In this document: positions 43,429 through 51,993 of the stretch, in pieces | How positions within the stretch are numbered: the first letter of the stretch is position 1 | Layout of the letters: each line of letters starts with the position of its first letter | Origin: Streptomyces sp. CB02923 | GTDB taxonomy: Bacteria; Actinomycetota; Actinomycetes; Streptomycetales; Streptomycetaceae | Length of the DNA: 64,000 bases | Direction of reading: 5' to 3' | Assembly: GCF_001905005.1 (NCBI RefSeq) | Contig: NZ_LWKZ01000024.1 | Span: 181,427 to 245,426, forward strand | Program-made: the position numbers and the translations under genes | The notes under the pieces: generated by a model | Databases searched by the model: none | Seen by the model: only the letters and a program-made list of their open reading frames with translations | What the model was told of the DNA's origin: nothing

Positions 43429-45501
43429 TCACACGGTCCGGATCGCGGGGTCGCTCACTCCGGCCGCGCCGTTCTCCACATGCCCGGCGAACCGGCGCAG
43501 GAAGGTGCGGTCCGCGTCGCAGACCACGCTCACGTCGTACCAGCGCTTGCCCGCCCGCAGGTCCACGGTGTGGGTCACCCGCTGCCCCGGGCGCACGGTG
43601 ACCTTCCGGGAGGCACCGCTGTACGCGTCGGTGAGCGTGAGGGTGCGGGCACCGTCGGCCGCGTTGGTCAGGACCAGATCGAGGTTGCCGGTGGCTCTGT
43701 CGTGCCGCGCGGTCACCTCCGGCCCGGCCGTCTTGCCCGGCCCGCGGAACGTGCGCAGGAACCCGTTCGGGCCGAACACCGAGAGGTCGTACGTCCCGTT
43801 CGAGTACGCCGTGTTCCAGCTGTCGGAATCCTTTTTCCCGCGCTCCGTGGTGTACGTCCACGGGCCGTCGCCGCGGTTCGGCGCCGTCACGTAGAACTGC
43901 GCGCCGGCCGCGTCACCGCCGCTGAACGTCAGGCGGTACTTCCCGGCCGCGACGTCGGCGGCACCGTCCACGTACGGCTCGTAGGGCAGCGGCCGGGTGG
44001 GGCGCGCGCCGCGTTCCTGCCGGGGCAGGCTGCCGTGGGCCGGGGGCCGCGGGTGGAAGTCGGCGGGCTGGGGGTGGATCGGCGTGTAGCCGCCGGTGTC
44101 CGGCAGCGTGCCCGGCCTGCCCGTACCGCTGAAGTCGAACGCCGAGGTCAGGTCGCCGCAGACGGTGCGCCGCCACTTCGAGATGTGCGGCTCGGGCACG
44201 CCGAAGCGCCGCTCCATGAACCGGATGATCGAGGTGTGGTCGAAGGTCTCGGAGCAGACGTACCCACCGGTGCTCCAGGGCGAGACGACGAGCATCGGCA
44301 CGCGCTGGCCGAGGCCGTAGGGGCCGGCCTGGAAACCGCCGCCGCCGGGGTAGAGCTCCAGTTCGGTGGAGACGGTGGACCGCCCCTGGTCGGCGTCGGC
44401 CGGCGGGTACGGCGGGACGACGTGGTCGAAGAAGCCGTCGTTCTCGTCATAGGTGATGAACAGGGCCGTCTTGCTCCACACCTTCGGATCGGAGGTCAGC
44501 ACGTCCAGCACCTTGGAGATGTACCAGGCACCGTAGTTGGCGGGCCAGCTCGGGTGCTCGGTGTACGCCTCGGGACAGGCGATCCAGGAGACCTTCGGCA
44601 GCGTGCCGTTCTTGACGTCCGCGCGGAGGTCGTCGAGGAGCTGTCCGCCCTTCTTGACGTCGGAGCCCCGCCGGGCCTTCTCGTAAAGGGGGTCGCCCGG
44701 CTTCGCGTTGCGGTAGCTGTTGAAGTACAGCAGGGAGTTGTCGCCGTAGTTGCCCCGGTAGTGGTCCTTGATCCAGCCCCAGCTGCCGTTCGCGTCCAGG
44801 CCGTCGCCGATGTCCTGGTAGATCTTCCAGGACACCCCCTTCGCCTCCAGCCGCTCCGGGTAGGTGGTCCAGCTGTAGCCCCGTTCGTCGTTGTCCAGGA
44901 CCGGGCCGCTGGGGTCTTCGACGCCCTTGCCGTCGTTGCCCGTGTATCCGGTCCACAGGTAGTAGCGGTTCGGGTCGGTCGAGCCGATGAACGAGCAGTG
45001 GTAGGCGTCGCAGACGGTGAACGTGTCGGCGAGCGCGAAGTGGAAGGGGATGTCCTTGCGTGCGAGGTGCGCCATCGTCGTGGACGTCTTGGCCGGAATC
45101 CACTGGTCGTAGCGGCCCTTGTTGAACGCCTGGTGGCTGCCGTTCCAGTCGTGGTTGAGGTCCTCGATGAAGGTCAGTCCCAGGTAGTCGTCCTTGGTCT
45201 CGGGCCGGAAGGGCAGCACCTCCTTGCCCCCCTTGTCGGCCTGGTGCCAGACCGGCTTGCCGCTGGGCAGCGTCACCGGTCGCGGGTCGCCGAAGCCCCG
45301 TACGCCGCACAGGGTGCCGAAATAGTGGTCGAAGGACCGATTCTCCTGCATCAGCACGACGATGTGCTCGATGTCCTCGATGGTGCCGGTGCGGCGGTCG
45401 GCGGGGATCGCGGCGGCGCGGGCGATGCTCTGCGACAGCGCGGAGTACGCGGTGGCCCCGCCGGTGAGTTGCAGGAACCGCCGCCGGTTGAGTTCTGGCA
45501 T
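43429..45501 (-). CDS. Tat-exported phosphocholine-type phospholipase C
   Basis: This phosphoesterase-family phospholipase C has 690 aa. A twin-arginine signal (NRRRFLQLTG) is followed by the catalytic domain, beginning at IEHIVVLMQENRSFDHYFG. It also has CDAYHCSFIGSTDPNR and YDENDGFFDHVVPP metal/active-site segments. Two C-terminal beta domains (about 500-690) are typical of the phosphocholine-specific bacterial enzymes. It releases phosphate-containing head groups outside the cell. Related genes in Streptomyces respond to phosphate limitation, but I saw no clear PHO box here. Confidence 0.95.
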   Translation of the reverse strand: MPELNRRRFLQLTGGATAYSALSQSIARAAAIPADRRTGTIEDIEHIVVLMQENRSFDHYFGTLCGVRGFGDPRPVTLPSGKPVWHQADKGGKEVLPFRPETKDDYLGLTFIEDLNHDWNGSHQAFNKGRYDQWIPAKTSTTMAHLARKDIPFHFALADTFTVCDAYHCSFIGSTDPNRYYLWTGYTGNDGKGVEDPSGPVLDNDERGYSWTTYPERLEAKGVSWKIYQDIGDGLDANGSWGWIKDHYRGNYGDNSLLYFNSYRNAKPGDPLYEKARRGSDVKKGGQLLDDLRADVKNGTLPKVSWIACPEAYTEHPSWPANYGAWYISKVLDVLTSDPKVWSKTALFITYDENDGFFDHVVPPYPPADADQGRSTVSTELELYPGGGGFQAGPYGLGQRVPMLVVSPWSTGGYVCSETFDHTSIIRFMERRFGVPEPHISKWRRTVCGDLTSAFDFSGTGRPGTLPDTGGYTPIHPQPADFHPRPPAHGSLPRQERGARPTRPLPYEPYVDGAADVAAGKYRLTFSGGDAAGAQFYVTAPNRGDGPWTYTTERGKKDSDSWNTAYSNGTYDLSVFGPNGFLRTFRGPGKTAGPEVTARHDRATGNLDLVLTNAADGARTLTLTDAYSGASRKVTVRPGQRVTHTVDLRAGKRWYDVSVVCDADRTFLRRFAGHVENGAAGVSDPAIRTV

Positions 45502-45948
45502 GGCTGAAATGACCCCTCGGGATGGGAGGTATGGGCGCGACTGGAGTGTTCCAAGAGGAACGAGGCCGCGGGAAGACGCCATGACGTCCGGGTGGCGTGT
45601 CGCAAGATGAGACATGAACAGGCGGAGGACGGCCTTCCGTTCCCGCCACACCGGGCATACGGTGCTCCGGCCCCCATACCGCCCGGCTGCCGTTCGAGCC
45701 GGACAGGTGGCGACGTGTCCGGTCGAAACCCCGCCGGACGGCACGCTTTCTTCACGCGGGCATATGCTAATCGCATACTTCTCATTTTTCGGCACCGCAC
45801 GATCGACCGATTTGGCCGCCAATGTCGTGCACGCCGCCGAAGCGGAATCAGGTAATTCCGATCACCAGTTTCGAACCGAGTTGCCGCTGAGTAGGGTGTG
45901 GCACTGCCGGTGGAACTGGGGGAACAGTGCGAACCGGTTGGTTTCGGC
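45502..45948. other. Divergent intergenic region between PLC and a hypothetical gene
   Basis: This stretch of about 450 bases is locally AT-richer near 45760-45900. It holds a short dyad GTTCC-AAGA-GGAAC (45548-45561) and a TATGC-N5-GCATA dyad (45763-45777). A TAGGGT hexamer lies at 45892-45897, with TTCGAA 16 bp upstream, which could be a promoter for the rightward gene. No open frame looks coding. Confidence 0.5.
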
Positions 45949-46965
45949 ATGGCTGAAAATGCGCTGGTGGCCGACCTCACCGGCAGAACGGCAGGAGCGG
46001 CAGGGGACATGACCGCTGGGTTATTCGAGGGGCAGTACGTGTGGCATCCGGCAGCCGATGACCTCCAGCTCGCACGGGCTTGCGTGGACATCCGGGCGGG
46101 CCGCTACTTCGGCGCGCGCGAAATCCTGCGGGAGGCGCGCGGGGACCACGGCGTACGCGCGCACCGCTCCCTGGTGCTCGCCTCGGAAGCGGCCGACTCC
46201 GACCTGGCGGAGCGCTGGCTGGCCGAGGAGCCCGGCCAGGAAGCGGCCCTGATGTGGGCGCGGGTCGCGGTACTGCGCGCGGTCCGCGCGGCCGACGGCG
46301 GTGACCAGCGGGCCGAGGCCCTCGGCCGGATCGCGGTGGCCGCCTGCGACCGCGCCGCCGAGACGGCACCCGACGACCCCACACCGTGGTCGGCCAAACT
46401 GACCCTGGCGCGCCTGCAACAGCCCCGCGACCCCGCTCCGCAGGGGCTGCTGACCGCGCCGCCCGGCCCCTGGTCGCTCTTCTCCCACATCCTGCGGCTC
46501 GACCCCTGGAACCGCGAGGGCCACCACCGCTTCCTGACGTTCTTCTTCCCCCGGTACGGAGGCGAGGCGAACGCGTCCTGGGACGTCGCCGCGTTCCTCA
46601 GCCAGCGCGCGCCGGCCTCCTCGCCACTGCGGCTGCTGCCGCTGGTGGCCCTGGTGGACGGCTACAACGGGTCCTCGCTCCTGGCGGAACGCACCTGGGA
46701 ACAGCCGCAGTGGAAAGCCACGGCCCTGAGCGTCTACCGCAACTGGATGCCGCACGTCGCCGGTTACCGCTTCACCCCGGTGCTGGACCTCGCCTACCTG
46801 GCGCACGCGCTGCACATGGCCCGGTGCTCCTTCGAGGCGCGGGCGGTCTTCACGGCCATGGGCCCGTACGCCTCCCGTATGCCGTGGAGTGTCTTCGGCG
46901 ACCCCGCGGAGCAGCTGAACAAGGCGAGACGCGCGTGCGGTCTCCCGGTACCCGATGCTCCCTGA
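45949..46965 (+). CDS. Hypothetical protein with possible TTA codon
   Basis: This protein of unknown function has 338 aa from the ATG at 45949. It is all-helical in character, with repeated Ala/Arg-rich helix pairs such as ARACVDIRAGRYFGAREILREA, which suggests tetratricopeptide-like folding. No signal peptide is seen. The start is uncertain: GTG at 45898, ATG at 46009 and GTG at 46039 (with GAGGGG before it) are all in frame. If translation begins at or before 46009, the gene contains a TTA leucine codon at 46021 and would depend on the bldA tRNA. Confidence 0.75.
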   Translation: MAENALVADLTGRTAGAAGDMTAGLFEGQYVWHPAADDLQLARACVDIRAGRYFGAREILREARGDHGVRAHRSLVLASEAADSDLAERWLAEEPGQEAALMWARVAVLRAVRAADGGDQRAEALGRIAVAACDRAAETAPDDPTPWSAKLTLARLQQPRDPAPQGLLTAPPGPWSLFSHILRLDPWNREGHHRFLTFFFPRYGGEANASWDVAAFLSQRAPASSPLRLLPLVALVDGYNGSSLLAERTWEQPQWKATALSVYRNWMPHVAGYRFTPVLDLAYLAHALHMARCSFEARAVFTAMGPYASRMPWSVFGDPAEQLNKARRACGLPVPDAP

Positions 46966-46982
46966 CCTTTCGGCCGGTGGTT

Positions 46983-47012
46983 CCGTGAGCCGGGCCGCCC
47001 GGCGGCTCACGG
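46983..47012 (+). terminator. Hairpin terminator
   Basis: A perfect 10-bp inverted repeat (CCGTGAGCCG at 46983-46992, complement at 47003-47012) with a 10-nt GC-rich loop follows the hypothetical gene by 17 nt. Confidence 0.65.
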
Positions 47013-47165
47013 GCCGTCCTCCGCCGCCCGGCCGCGGCCCGGTCACCCTCGGCCTGCCGGAGGCGGCCCCCCTGTGCCCCGGCACGCCCCGAAGACAGGT
47101 GCCGACACCGCGTATCGACGCTCCGCGCCGATGTCTTCCTGTCCCCCACCAGAAAGGTTGCGGCT

Positions 47166-48704
47166 GTGTCCGATCCCGTGTCCCCCGCTCGTCCGAGAAG
47201 CCGCCGCGCGGCGGATCCCGCCACTCTCGACGACGACGCGACGCTGCACGCCATGGGCTATCCGCGGAAACTGACCCGGCGGTTTCGCGCGTTCGACAAT
47301 TTCGCCATCTCTTTCACCATCATCAACATCCTTTCCGGGATCTTCTCCTCGTTCGGGTTCGGAATGAACGCCGGCGGGCCGGTGATCCTGGTCTTCGGCT
47401 GGATAGCCGTCGCCGCGATGGTGCTGTTCGTCGGCGCCTCGATGGCGGAGATCGCCTCGGCCTATCCGACCAGCGGCGCGCTGTACTTCTCGGCCGGAAA
47501 GCTGGCCAAGCGGCACCGCGGTGCCTGGTCCTGGTACACGGGCTGGCTGAACTTCGTCGGCCAGGTCGGCGGTACGGCGGCCACCGGTTACGCGGCGGCC
47601 ACCTTCATCCAGGCCTTCATCGCCATGCAGTGGCCGTCCTATGAGGCCACCCCGCAGCGGGCGGTCCTGATCACCGCGGCGATCCTGTTCGTCCAGGCGC
47701 TCGCCAACACCTTCACGGTGCAGCTGGTCGCGGTGCTGAATCGTATCTCCGTGTGGTGGCTGCTGATCGGTCTGGTCGTCATCGTCACCGCGCTGATCGT
47801 GCTGCCCTCGCACCACCAGTCCCCGTCGTTCGTGACCCACTTCGTCAACAACACCGGATTCACCAACGGCCTGTACGGCGCGATGCTCGGCCTGCTCGTC
47901 ACCAGCTGGACGTTCACCGGATTCGACGGCAGCTTCCACATGTCCGAGGAGACGGTCCAGGCCACCGTGAACGCGCCCAGGGGCATCATGCGGGCCATCG
48001 GCTACTCCGCGGTCGCCGGCCTGGTCCTCATGCTCGCCCTGGTCTTCGCGATCCGCGACTACGCGGGCGCGGCGGGCGCCGAGGCCCCGCCGGTGCAGAT
48101 CCTCATCGACGCGCTCGGCACGGGCACCGCCAAGTTCCTGCTGCTGATCGTGATCGGCGCGATGCTCTTCTGCGGTCTGGCCAACATGACCAGCAACACC
48201 CGGCAGATCTTCGCCTTCTCACGGGACGGCGCGATGCCCGGGTCCCGGTGGTGGCACTCGGTCTCCACGCGCACCCGTACCCCCGTCAAGGCCGTCTGGC
48301 TGGCCGCGGCCTGCTCCCTGGTCCTGGTCATTCCGGGCTGGTGGTCGCACACCGCGTTCACCGCCGTCGTCAGCATCAACGTCGTGGGGCTCTTCCTCGC
48401 CTACGCGGTGCCCATCTTCCTGCGGCTGCGGCTGGACACGTTCCAGCCCGGACCGTGGAACCTGGGCCGGTACGGCAAGCTGGTCGCCGCCGTCGCGGTG
48501 ACCTGGATCGTGATCAGCAGTGTCCTGTTCATGCTCCCGCAGGCGTCGCCGATCACCCCTGAATCGTTCAACTACGCGCCGATCGCGCTGGGCGTCGTAC
48601 TGATCATCGCTACGGTGTGGTGGTTCGCCACCGCACGGCGGCGCTTCCAGGGCCCGGTCAGCTACGGCCGGCCCGACGAAGTGGCCGCCATGGACCTGAT
48701 CTGA
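47166..48704 (+). CDS. APC-family amino-acid permease
   Basis: This polytopic permease of 512 aa has about twelve membrane segments, starting near FDNFAISFTIINILSGIFS. The family segment ASMAEIASAYPTSGALYFS and the later GLANMTSNTRQIFAFSRDGAMPGS loop are typical of GABA/amino-acid permeases of the APC superfamily. It starts at GTG behind AGAAAGG. It is only moderately similar to the other permease in the window. The acetyltransferase gene follows after a hairpin, so co-regulation is not certain. Confidence 0.92.
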   Translation: MSDPVSPARPRSRRAADPATLDDDATLHAMGYPRKLTRRFRAFDNFAISFTIINILSGIFSSFGFGMNAGGPVILVFGWIAVAAMVLFVGASMAEIASAYPTSGALYFSAGKLAKRHRGAWSWYTGWLNFVGQVGGTAATGYAAATFIQAFIAMQWPSYEATPQRAVLITAAILFVQALANTFTVQLVAVLNRISVWWLLIGLVVIVTALIVLPSHHQSPSFVTHFVNNTGFTNGLYGAMLGLLVTSWTFTGFDGSFHMSEETVQATVNAPRGIMRAIGYSAVAGLVLMLALVFAIRDYAGAAGAEAPPVQILIDALGTGTAKFLLLIVIGAMLFCGLANMTSNTRQIFAFSRDGAMPGSRWWHSVSTRTRTPVKAVWLAAACSLVLVIPGWWSHTAFTAVVSINVVGLFLAYAVPIFLRLRLDTFQPGPWNLGRYGKLVAAVAVTWIVISSVLFMLPQASPITPESFNYAPIALGVVLIIATVWWFATARRRFQGPVSYGRPDEVAAMDLI

Positions 48705-48744
48705 CCGCCCGCCACACCGGTACGGGCCCGCCGGCCCGGCCGGA

Positions 48745-48771
48745 CCGGCCGCCCCCGACCAGGGCGGCCGG
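48745..48771 (+). terminator. Hairpin terminator after the permease
   Basis: A perfect 10-bp inverted repeat (CCGGCCGCCC at 48745-48754, complement at 48762-48771) with a 7-nt loop lies 40 nt after the stop. Confidence 0.65.
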
Positions 48772-48839
48772 CCGACGACCCGTTCGCCCCGCCGTCCCGC
48801 ACGGCGGCGGGGCCCGACAGCCAAGGACGTACACCCGGT

Positions 48840-49793
48840 ATGACCTCCCCCCGTGAGATACCGCGCCAGCACCCCGCCACCGACACCACGGCCGACGCCG
48901 CCCACGGGACCACGACCGCGACGCTCGCCGCGGGCCCCGGCGCGCCGGACGGCGGACTCACCGTCCGCCCCGCCACCCTGGAGGAGTGGCGCGAGGTGGC
49001 CCGGTGGGCCGCCGACGAAGGCTGGAACCCGGGCCTCGGCGACACCGACTGCTTCCACCCCACCGACCCGGACGGCTTCTTCATCGGCCTCCTCGACGGG
49101 CAGCTCGTCTCCTCGGTCTCCGTCGTCAACTACTCCTCGCGGTACGCGTTCCTGGGCTACTACCTGGTGCACCCGGACTTCCGCGGCCGCGGGCTGGGGC
49201 TGGCGACCTGGCGCGCCGCGGTGCCGCACGCCGGGGAGCGGACCATCGGCCTGGACGCGGTCCCGGAGCAGGAGGCCACGTACCGGCGCTCCGGCTTCAC
49301 CACCGCCTACCGGACCACGCGCTACCGCGGCCGTCCCGTGCGGCCCGGTGCCCCCGCGGCACCGGTCGTGCCCGTCACCGCCGGTCACCTCGACGAGATC
49401 GCCGCGTACGACGCGGAGTGCTTCCCCGCCGGCCGGCGGCCGTTCCTCTCCCGCTGGCTCACCGCCGCGGGCCACCGCGCGTACGCGCAGGTGCGGGACG
49501 GGCGGATCGCGGGGTACGGCGTGATCCGCCCGTCCCGCGACGGGTACCGCCTGGGGCCGCTGTACGCCGACACGTCCCGGGGCGCGGAAGCCCTCTTCGA
49601 CGCGCTCACCGCCCCTCTCGGTCCCGACGACACGGTCCTCGTCGACGTCCCCGACCCGCACCACAGCGCGCGGTCGCTGGCGCTCTCCCGGGGGCTGGTC
49701 CCGGACTCGCACACGATGCGCATGTACACGGGGCCGGTCCCCGCGACCCGCGCGGAGCGTGGCTACGCGGTCACCAGTCTCGAACTGGGCTGA
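48840..49793 (+). CDS. Two-domain GNAT acetyltransferase
   Basis: This 317-aa N-acyltransferase has, after a low-complexity Thr/Ala-rich head of 40 residues, a GNAT domain (about 40-150). Its acetyl-CoA loop is FRGRGLGLATW, and YYLVHPDF precedes it. A second GNAT-like half (about 175-310) reads DEIAAYDAECFPAGRRPFLSRW and GYGVIRPSRDGYRLGPLYAD. This matches the GNAT plus Acetyltransf_18 layout. The acceptor is probably an amine, unknown. A 12-bp palindrome overlaps its stop codon. Confidence 0.9.
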   Translation: MTSPREIPRQHPATDTTADAAHGTTTATLAAGPGAPDGGLTVRPATLEEWREVARWAADEGWNPGLGDTDCFHPTDPDGFFIGLLDGQLVSSVSVVNYSSRYAFLGYYLVHPDFRGRGLGLATWRAAVPHAGERTIGLDAVPEQEATYRRSGFTTAYRTTRYRGRPVRPGAPAAPVVPVTAGHLDEIAAYDAECFPAGRRPFLSRWLTAAGHRAYAQVRDGRIAGYGVIRPSRDGYRLGPLYADTSRGAEALFDALTAPLGPDDTVLVDVPDPHHSARSLALSRGLVPDSHTMRMYTGPVPATRAERGYAVTSLELG

Positions 49794-49803
49794 GTTCGAA
49801 CTC
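49792..49803. promoter_or_regulatory. 12-bp perfect palindrome before sigma factor gene
   Basis: GAGTTCGAACTC lies 91 bp upstream of the sigma factor start and covers the acetyltransferase stop. A second small dyad, TTGC-N6-GCAA (49817-49830), follows. Either could be an operator, and the TTCGAA core is shared with StrR-type half sites. Confidence 0.4.
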
Positions 49804-49893
49804 CCGTACTAGGGACTTGCGTTCATGCAACGTCAGTAACCTCCCTTGTGGAAGGTGATGTCGTGCGGTTCGCGTGGGGTACGGGAGGATTCG

Positions 49894-50808
49894 ATGGGTG
49901 AGGACGCGGCGGCGTTCTCCCGGCTGGTGGATCGGTACCGGGCGGAGTTACACGTGCACTGTTACCGGATGCTGGGATCGTTCGAGGAATCCGGCGACCT
50001 GGTGACGGAGGCGCTGCTGCGGGCCTGGCGGGAGCGCGAGAGCTTCGCCGGGCACGCGACGTTCCGCACCTGGCTGTACCGCGTCGCCACCCGTGCCTGC
50101 CTGGACCACCTGGCCGCCCGGCCGCGCACCCCGCCTGCCGGGAAGGCGCCCGGCCGGGGCCCGGTGCCCGCTGCCGCGTTGCCCTGGCTCCAGCCGTGCC
50201 CCGACACCTTGCTGGAGCAGGTGGCGGCCCGGGAGCCGGGGGCGGGCGAGGTGGTGGCGGAGGACACGATCACGCTGGCGTTCGTGGTGGCGCTCCAGTT
50301 GCTGCCGCCGCGTCAGCGGGCCGTGTTCGTCCTGCGGGACGTGCTGGGCTGGCCTGCGCGGGAGACGGCCGCTGCGCTGGAGGTCAGTGTGGCGGCGGTG
50401 AACAGCGCGCTTCAGCGGGCCCGGCCGAACGTACGGGACCGGCTGCCGGGCCGGCGTACCGGGCGGGCGGCGCCTGCCGCGGACTCGGCGGGACCCGCGG
50501 CCTCTGGTGGGAGTACGGTGCTTCAGCGCTATGCGGACGCACTGGAGAGCGGGGACGAGCACGCGCTTGCCGCCGTACTGGGCGAGGGTGCCGACGCCGG
50601 CCGGTGCCCCGGGCCCCCGCATCTCCGCTCCGTGCCCACCTGGATGAACCGGCAGCCCTCTGTCGCGCTCTACGTCCGGCGTCCGGGTGAGCCCGCCCAC
50701 CGTGCCCACGGCCTCGAAGTGCTCCGCGTCGAGGACGGCCGCATCGCGGAGATCACCGTCTTCACTCCTGACCTCTTTCCCGCTGTGGGCCTGCCCCTTG
50801 CGTTATGA
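49894..50808 (+). CDS. ECF sigma factor with SnoaL-like tail and TTA codon
   Basis: This alternative sigma factor has 304 aa. Region 2 covers about residues 5-75 (FSRLVDRYRAELHVHCYRML, LLRAWRERESF). A long Pro-rich linker leads to region 4 (about 125-185; LLPPRQRAVFVLRDVLGW). A C-terminal NTF2/SnoaL-like part is shorter than in typical SigJ-type ECF factors. Leu19 is encoded by TTA (49948-49950), the codon read only by the bldA tRNA in Streptomyces. It starts behind GGGAGGA and is convergent with the prephenate dehydrogenase gene of the peptide cluster. A link to cluster control is plausible but unproven. Confidence 0.88.
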   Translation: MGEDAAAFSRLVDRYRAELHVHCYRMLGSFEESGDLVTEALLRAWRERESFAGHATFRTWLYRVATRACLDHLAARPRTPPAGKAPGRGPVPAAALPWLQPCPDTLLEQVAAREPGAGEVVAEDTITLAFVVALQLLPPRQRAVFVLRDVLGWPARETAAALEVSVAAVNSALQRARPNVRDRLPGRRTGRAAPAADSAGPAASGGSTVLQRYADALESGDEHALAAVLGEGADAGRCPGPPHLRSVPTWMNRQPSVALYVRRPGEPAHRAHGLEVLRVEDGRIAEITVFTPDLFPAVGLPLAL

Positions 50809-50840
50809 GGACGGCACCCTTCAAGCGGGGAGTCCACTGT

Positions 50841-50872
50841 GCCGACGGGCAGGCGTTCACCCGCCCGTCGGC
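50841..50872. terminator. Hairpin between sigma factor and prephenate dehydrogenase
   Basis: A perfect 10-bp inverted repeat (GCCGACGGGC at 50841-50850, complement at 50863-50872) with a 12-nt loop overlaps the last codons of the dehydrogenase gene and serves both convergent transcripts. Confidence 0.7.
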
Positions 50873-51993
50873 GTGCCGCTCGCGGCGTGCGCCGGGTGGC
50901 CGTCGGCATCGGCGTCCCACCCTTCGGCGGTGACGCGGGCGAGCAGTGGTCCGGTCACGGCGGCGGGCACGGAGAGCCGGACCGCCAGGTCGCCGTGCGT
51001 GCCGTCGCCGGGGCGTACTTCGGCGTCCTCGGGGCCGACGCCCAGTTCGGCGGTGGCGGTCAGGAGCCGGGAGAGTTCGCCGGGGCGGTCGGCGATCCGG
51101 ACGCGTACGGACGCGGAGCGCGGCGGGCGGCCGGGGTGGCCGGCGGACATCTCGTCCAGTCCGGTGATGCCCCGGTCGAGGAGGTCGACGACGGTGGGCA
51201 GGCTCTGCGCGCTGCGCCGGCCGGCCGGACCGGCCAAGTCGTTCAGGGCGGTGAGGAGTTCGGCGAGGTCGCTCTGGAGGTCGGTGAGGACTCCGGCGAC
51301 GGCTCCGGCGTTGGCCTGGAGGATGTCGCTCCAGAGCCGGGAGTCGCCGCCGGCGATCCGGGTGACGTCGCGGAGCCCCTGGCCCGCGAGCCGCGGCGCC
51401 TGTGGCGGGCCGTGGCGCAGCCGGGCCGCCATCAGGCTGGACACCACGTGCGGTACGTGCGAGGTGAGGGCCACCGCGTCGTCGTGCGCCTTGCTCTGCA
51501 TCACCAGCGGTACGGCTCCGCAGAGCCCGATCAGGGCGAGCGCGCGGTCGAGGGCCGTGCGGGAGGTGAGCCGGGACGGGGTGAGCACCCAGACGCGGTC
51601 CTGGAAGAGGTCCACGCGGGCCGCGAGGGGCCCGGAGCGCTCGCGGCCGGCCAGCGGGTGGCCGCCGATGTAGCGGGTCGGGTCGGGTGCCCCGGCCAGG
51701 ACCGCGCGTTCCGGTTCGGACTTCACGCTGGCGACGTCGGTGTACGTGCAGGCCAGGCCGCGCGTCTGGTGGTGGGCGAGGACGGTGGCCACGAGGCTGG
51801 GCGGGACGGCGATCACCGCCAGGTCCACCGGTTCGGGCGGCGGTCCCGGTATGCCGGCGCCGAGCGCGGCAGCGGTCCGTACGGCCGACGCGTCGCTGTC
51901 CTGGAGGTAGACCGTGACGCCTCGGCGGGCCGCGGCGAGCGCGAGTGAGGTGCCGATCAGTCCGGTGCCGACGACGGCGAGGGTGCGGATCAC
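50857..51993 (-). CDS. Prephenate dehydrogenase (Hpg precursor supply)
   Basis: This NAD(P)-dependent TyrA-type enzyme of 378 aa converts prephenate to 4-hydroxyphenylpyruvate. The Rossmann motif GTGLIG is at residues 9-14. The conserved GGHPLAGRERSGP and HDDAVALTSHVPH active-site segments are intact, and an ACT-like domain lies at about 290-360. It starts at GTG, overlapping the HpgT stop by 4 nt. In glycopeptide-type clusters such a copy feeds 4-hydroxyphenylglycine synthesis free from primary-metabolism control, and the neighbours here support that role. Confidence 0.95.
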   Translation of the reverse strand: MIRTLAVVGTGLIGTSLALAAARRGVTVYLQDSDASAVRTAAALGAGIPGPPPEPVDLAVIAVPPSLVATVLAHHQTRGLACTYTDVASVKSEPERAVLAGAPDPTRYIGGHPLAGRERSGPLAARVDLFQDRVWVLTPSRLTSRTALDRALALIGLCGAVPLVMQSKAHDDAVALTSHVPHVVSSLMAARLRHGPPQAPRLAGQGLRDVTRIAGGDSRLWSDILQANAGAVAGVLTDLQSDLAELLTALNDLAGPAGRRSAQSLPTVVDLLDRGITGLDEMSAGHPGRPPRSASVRVRIADRPGELSRLLTATAELGVGPEDAEVRPGDGTHGDLAVRLSVPAAVTGPLLARVTAEGWDADADGHPAHAASGTPTGG

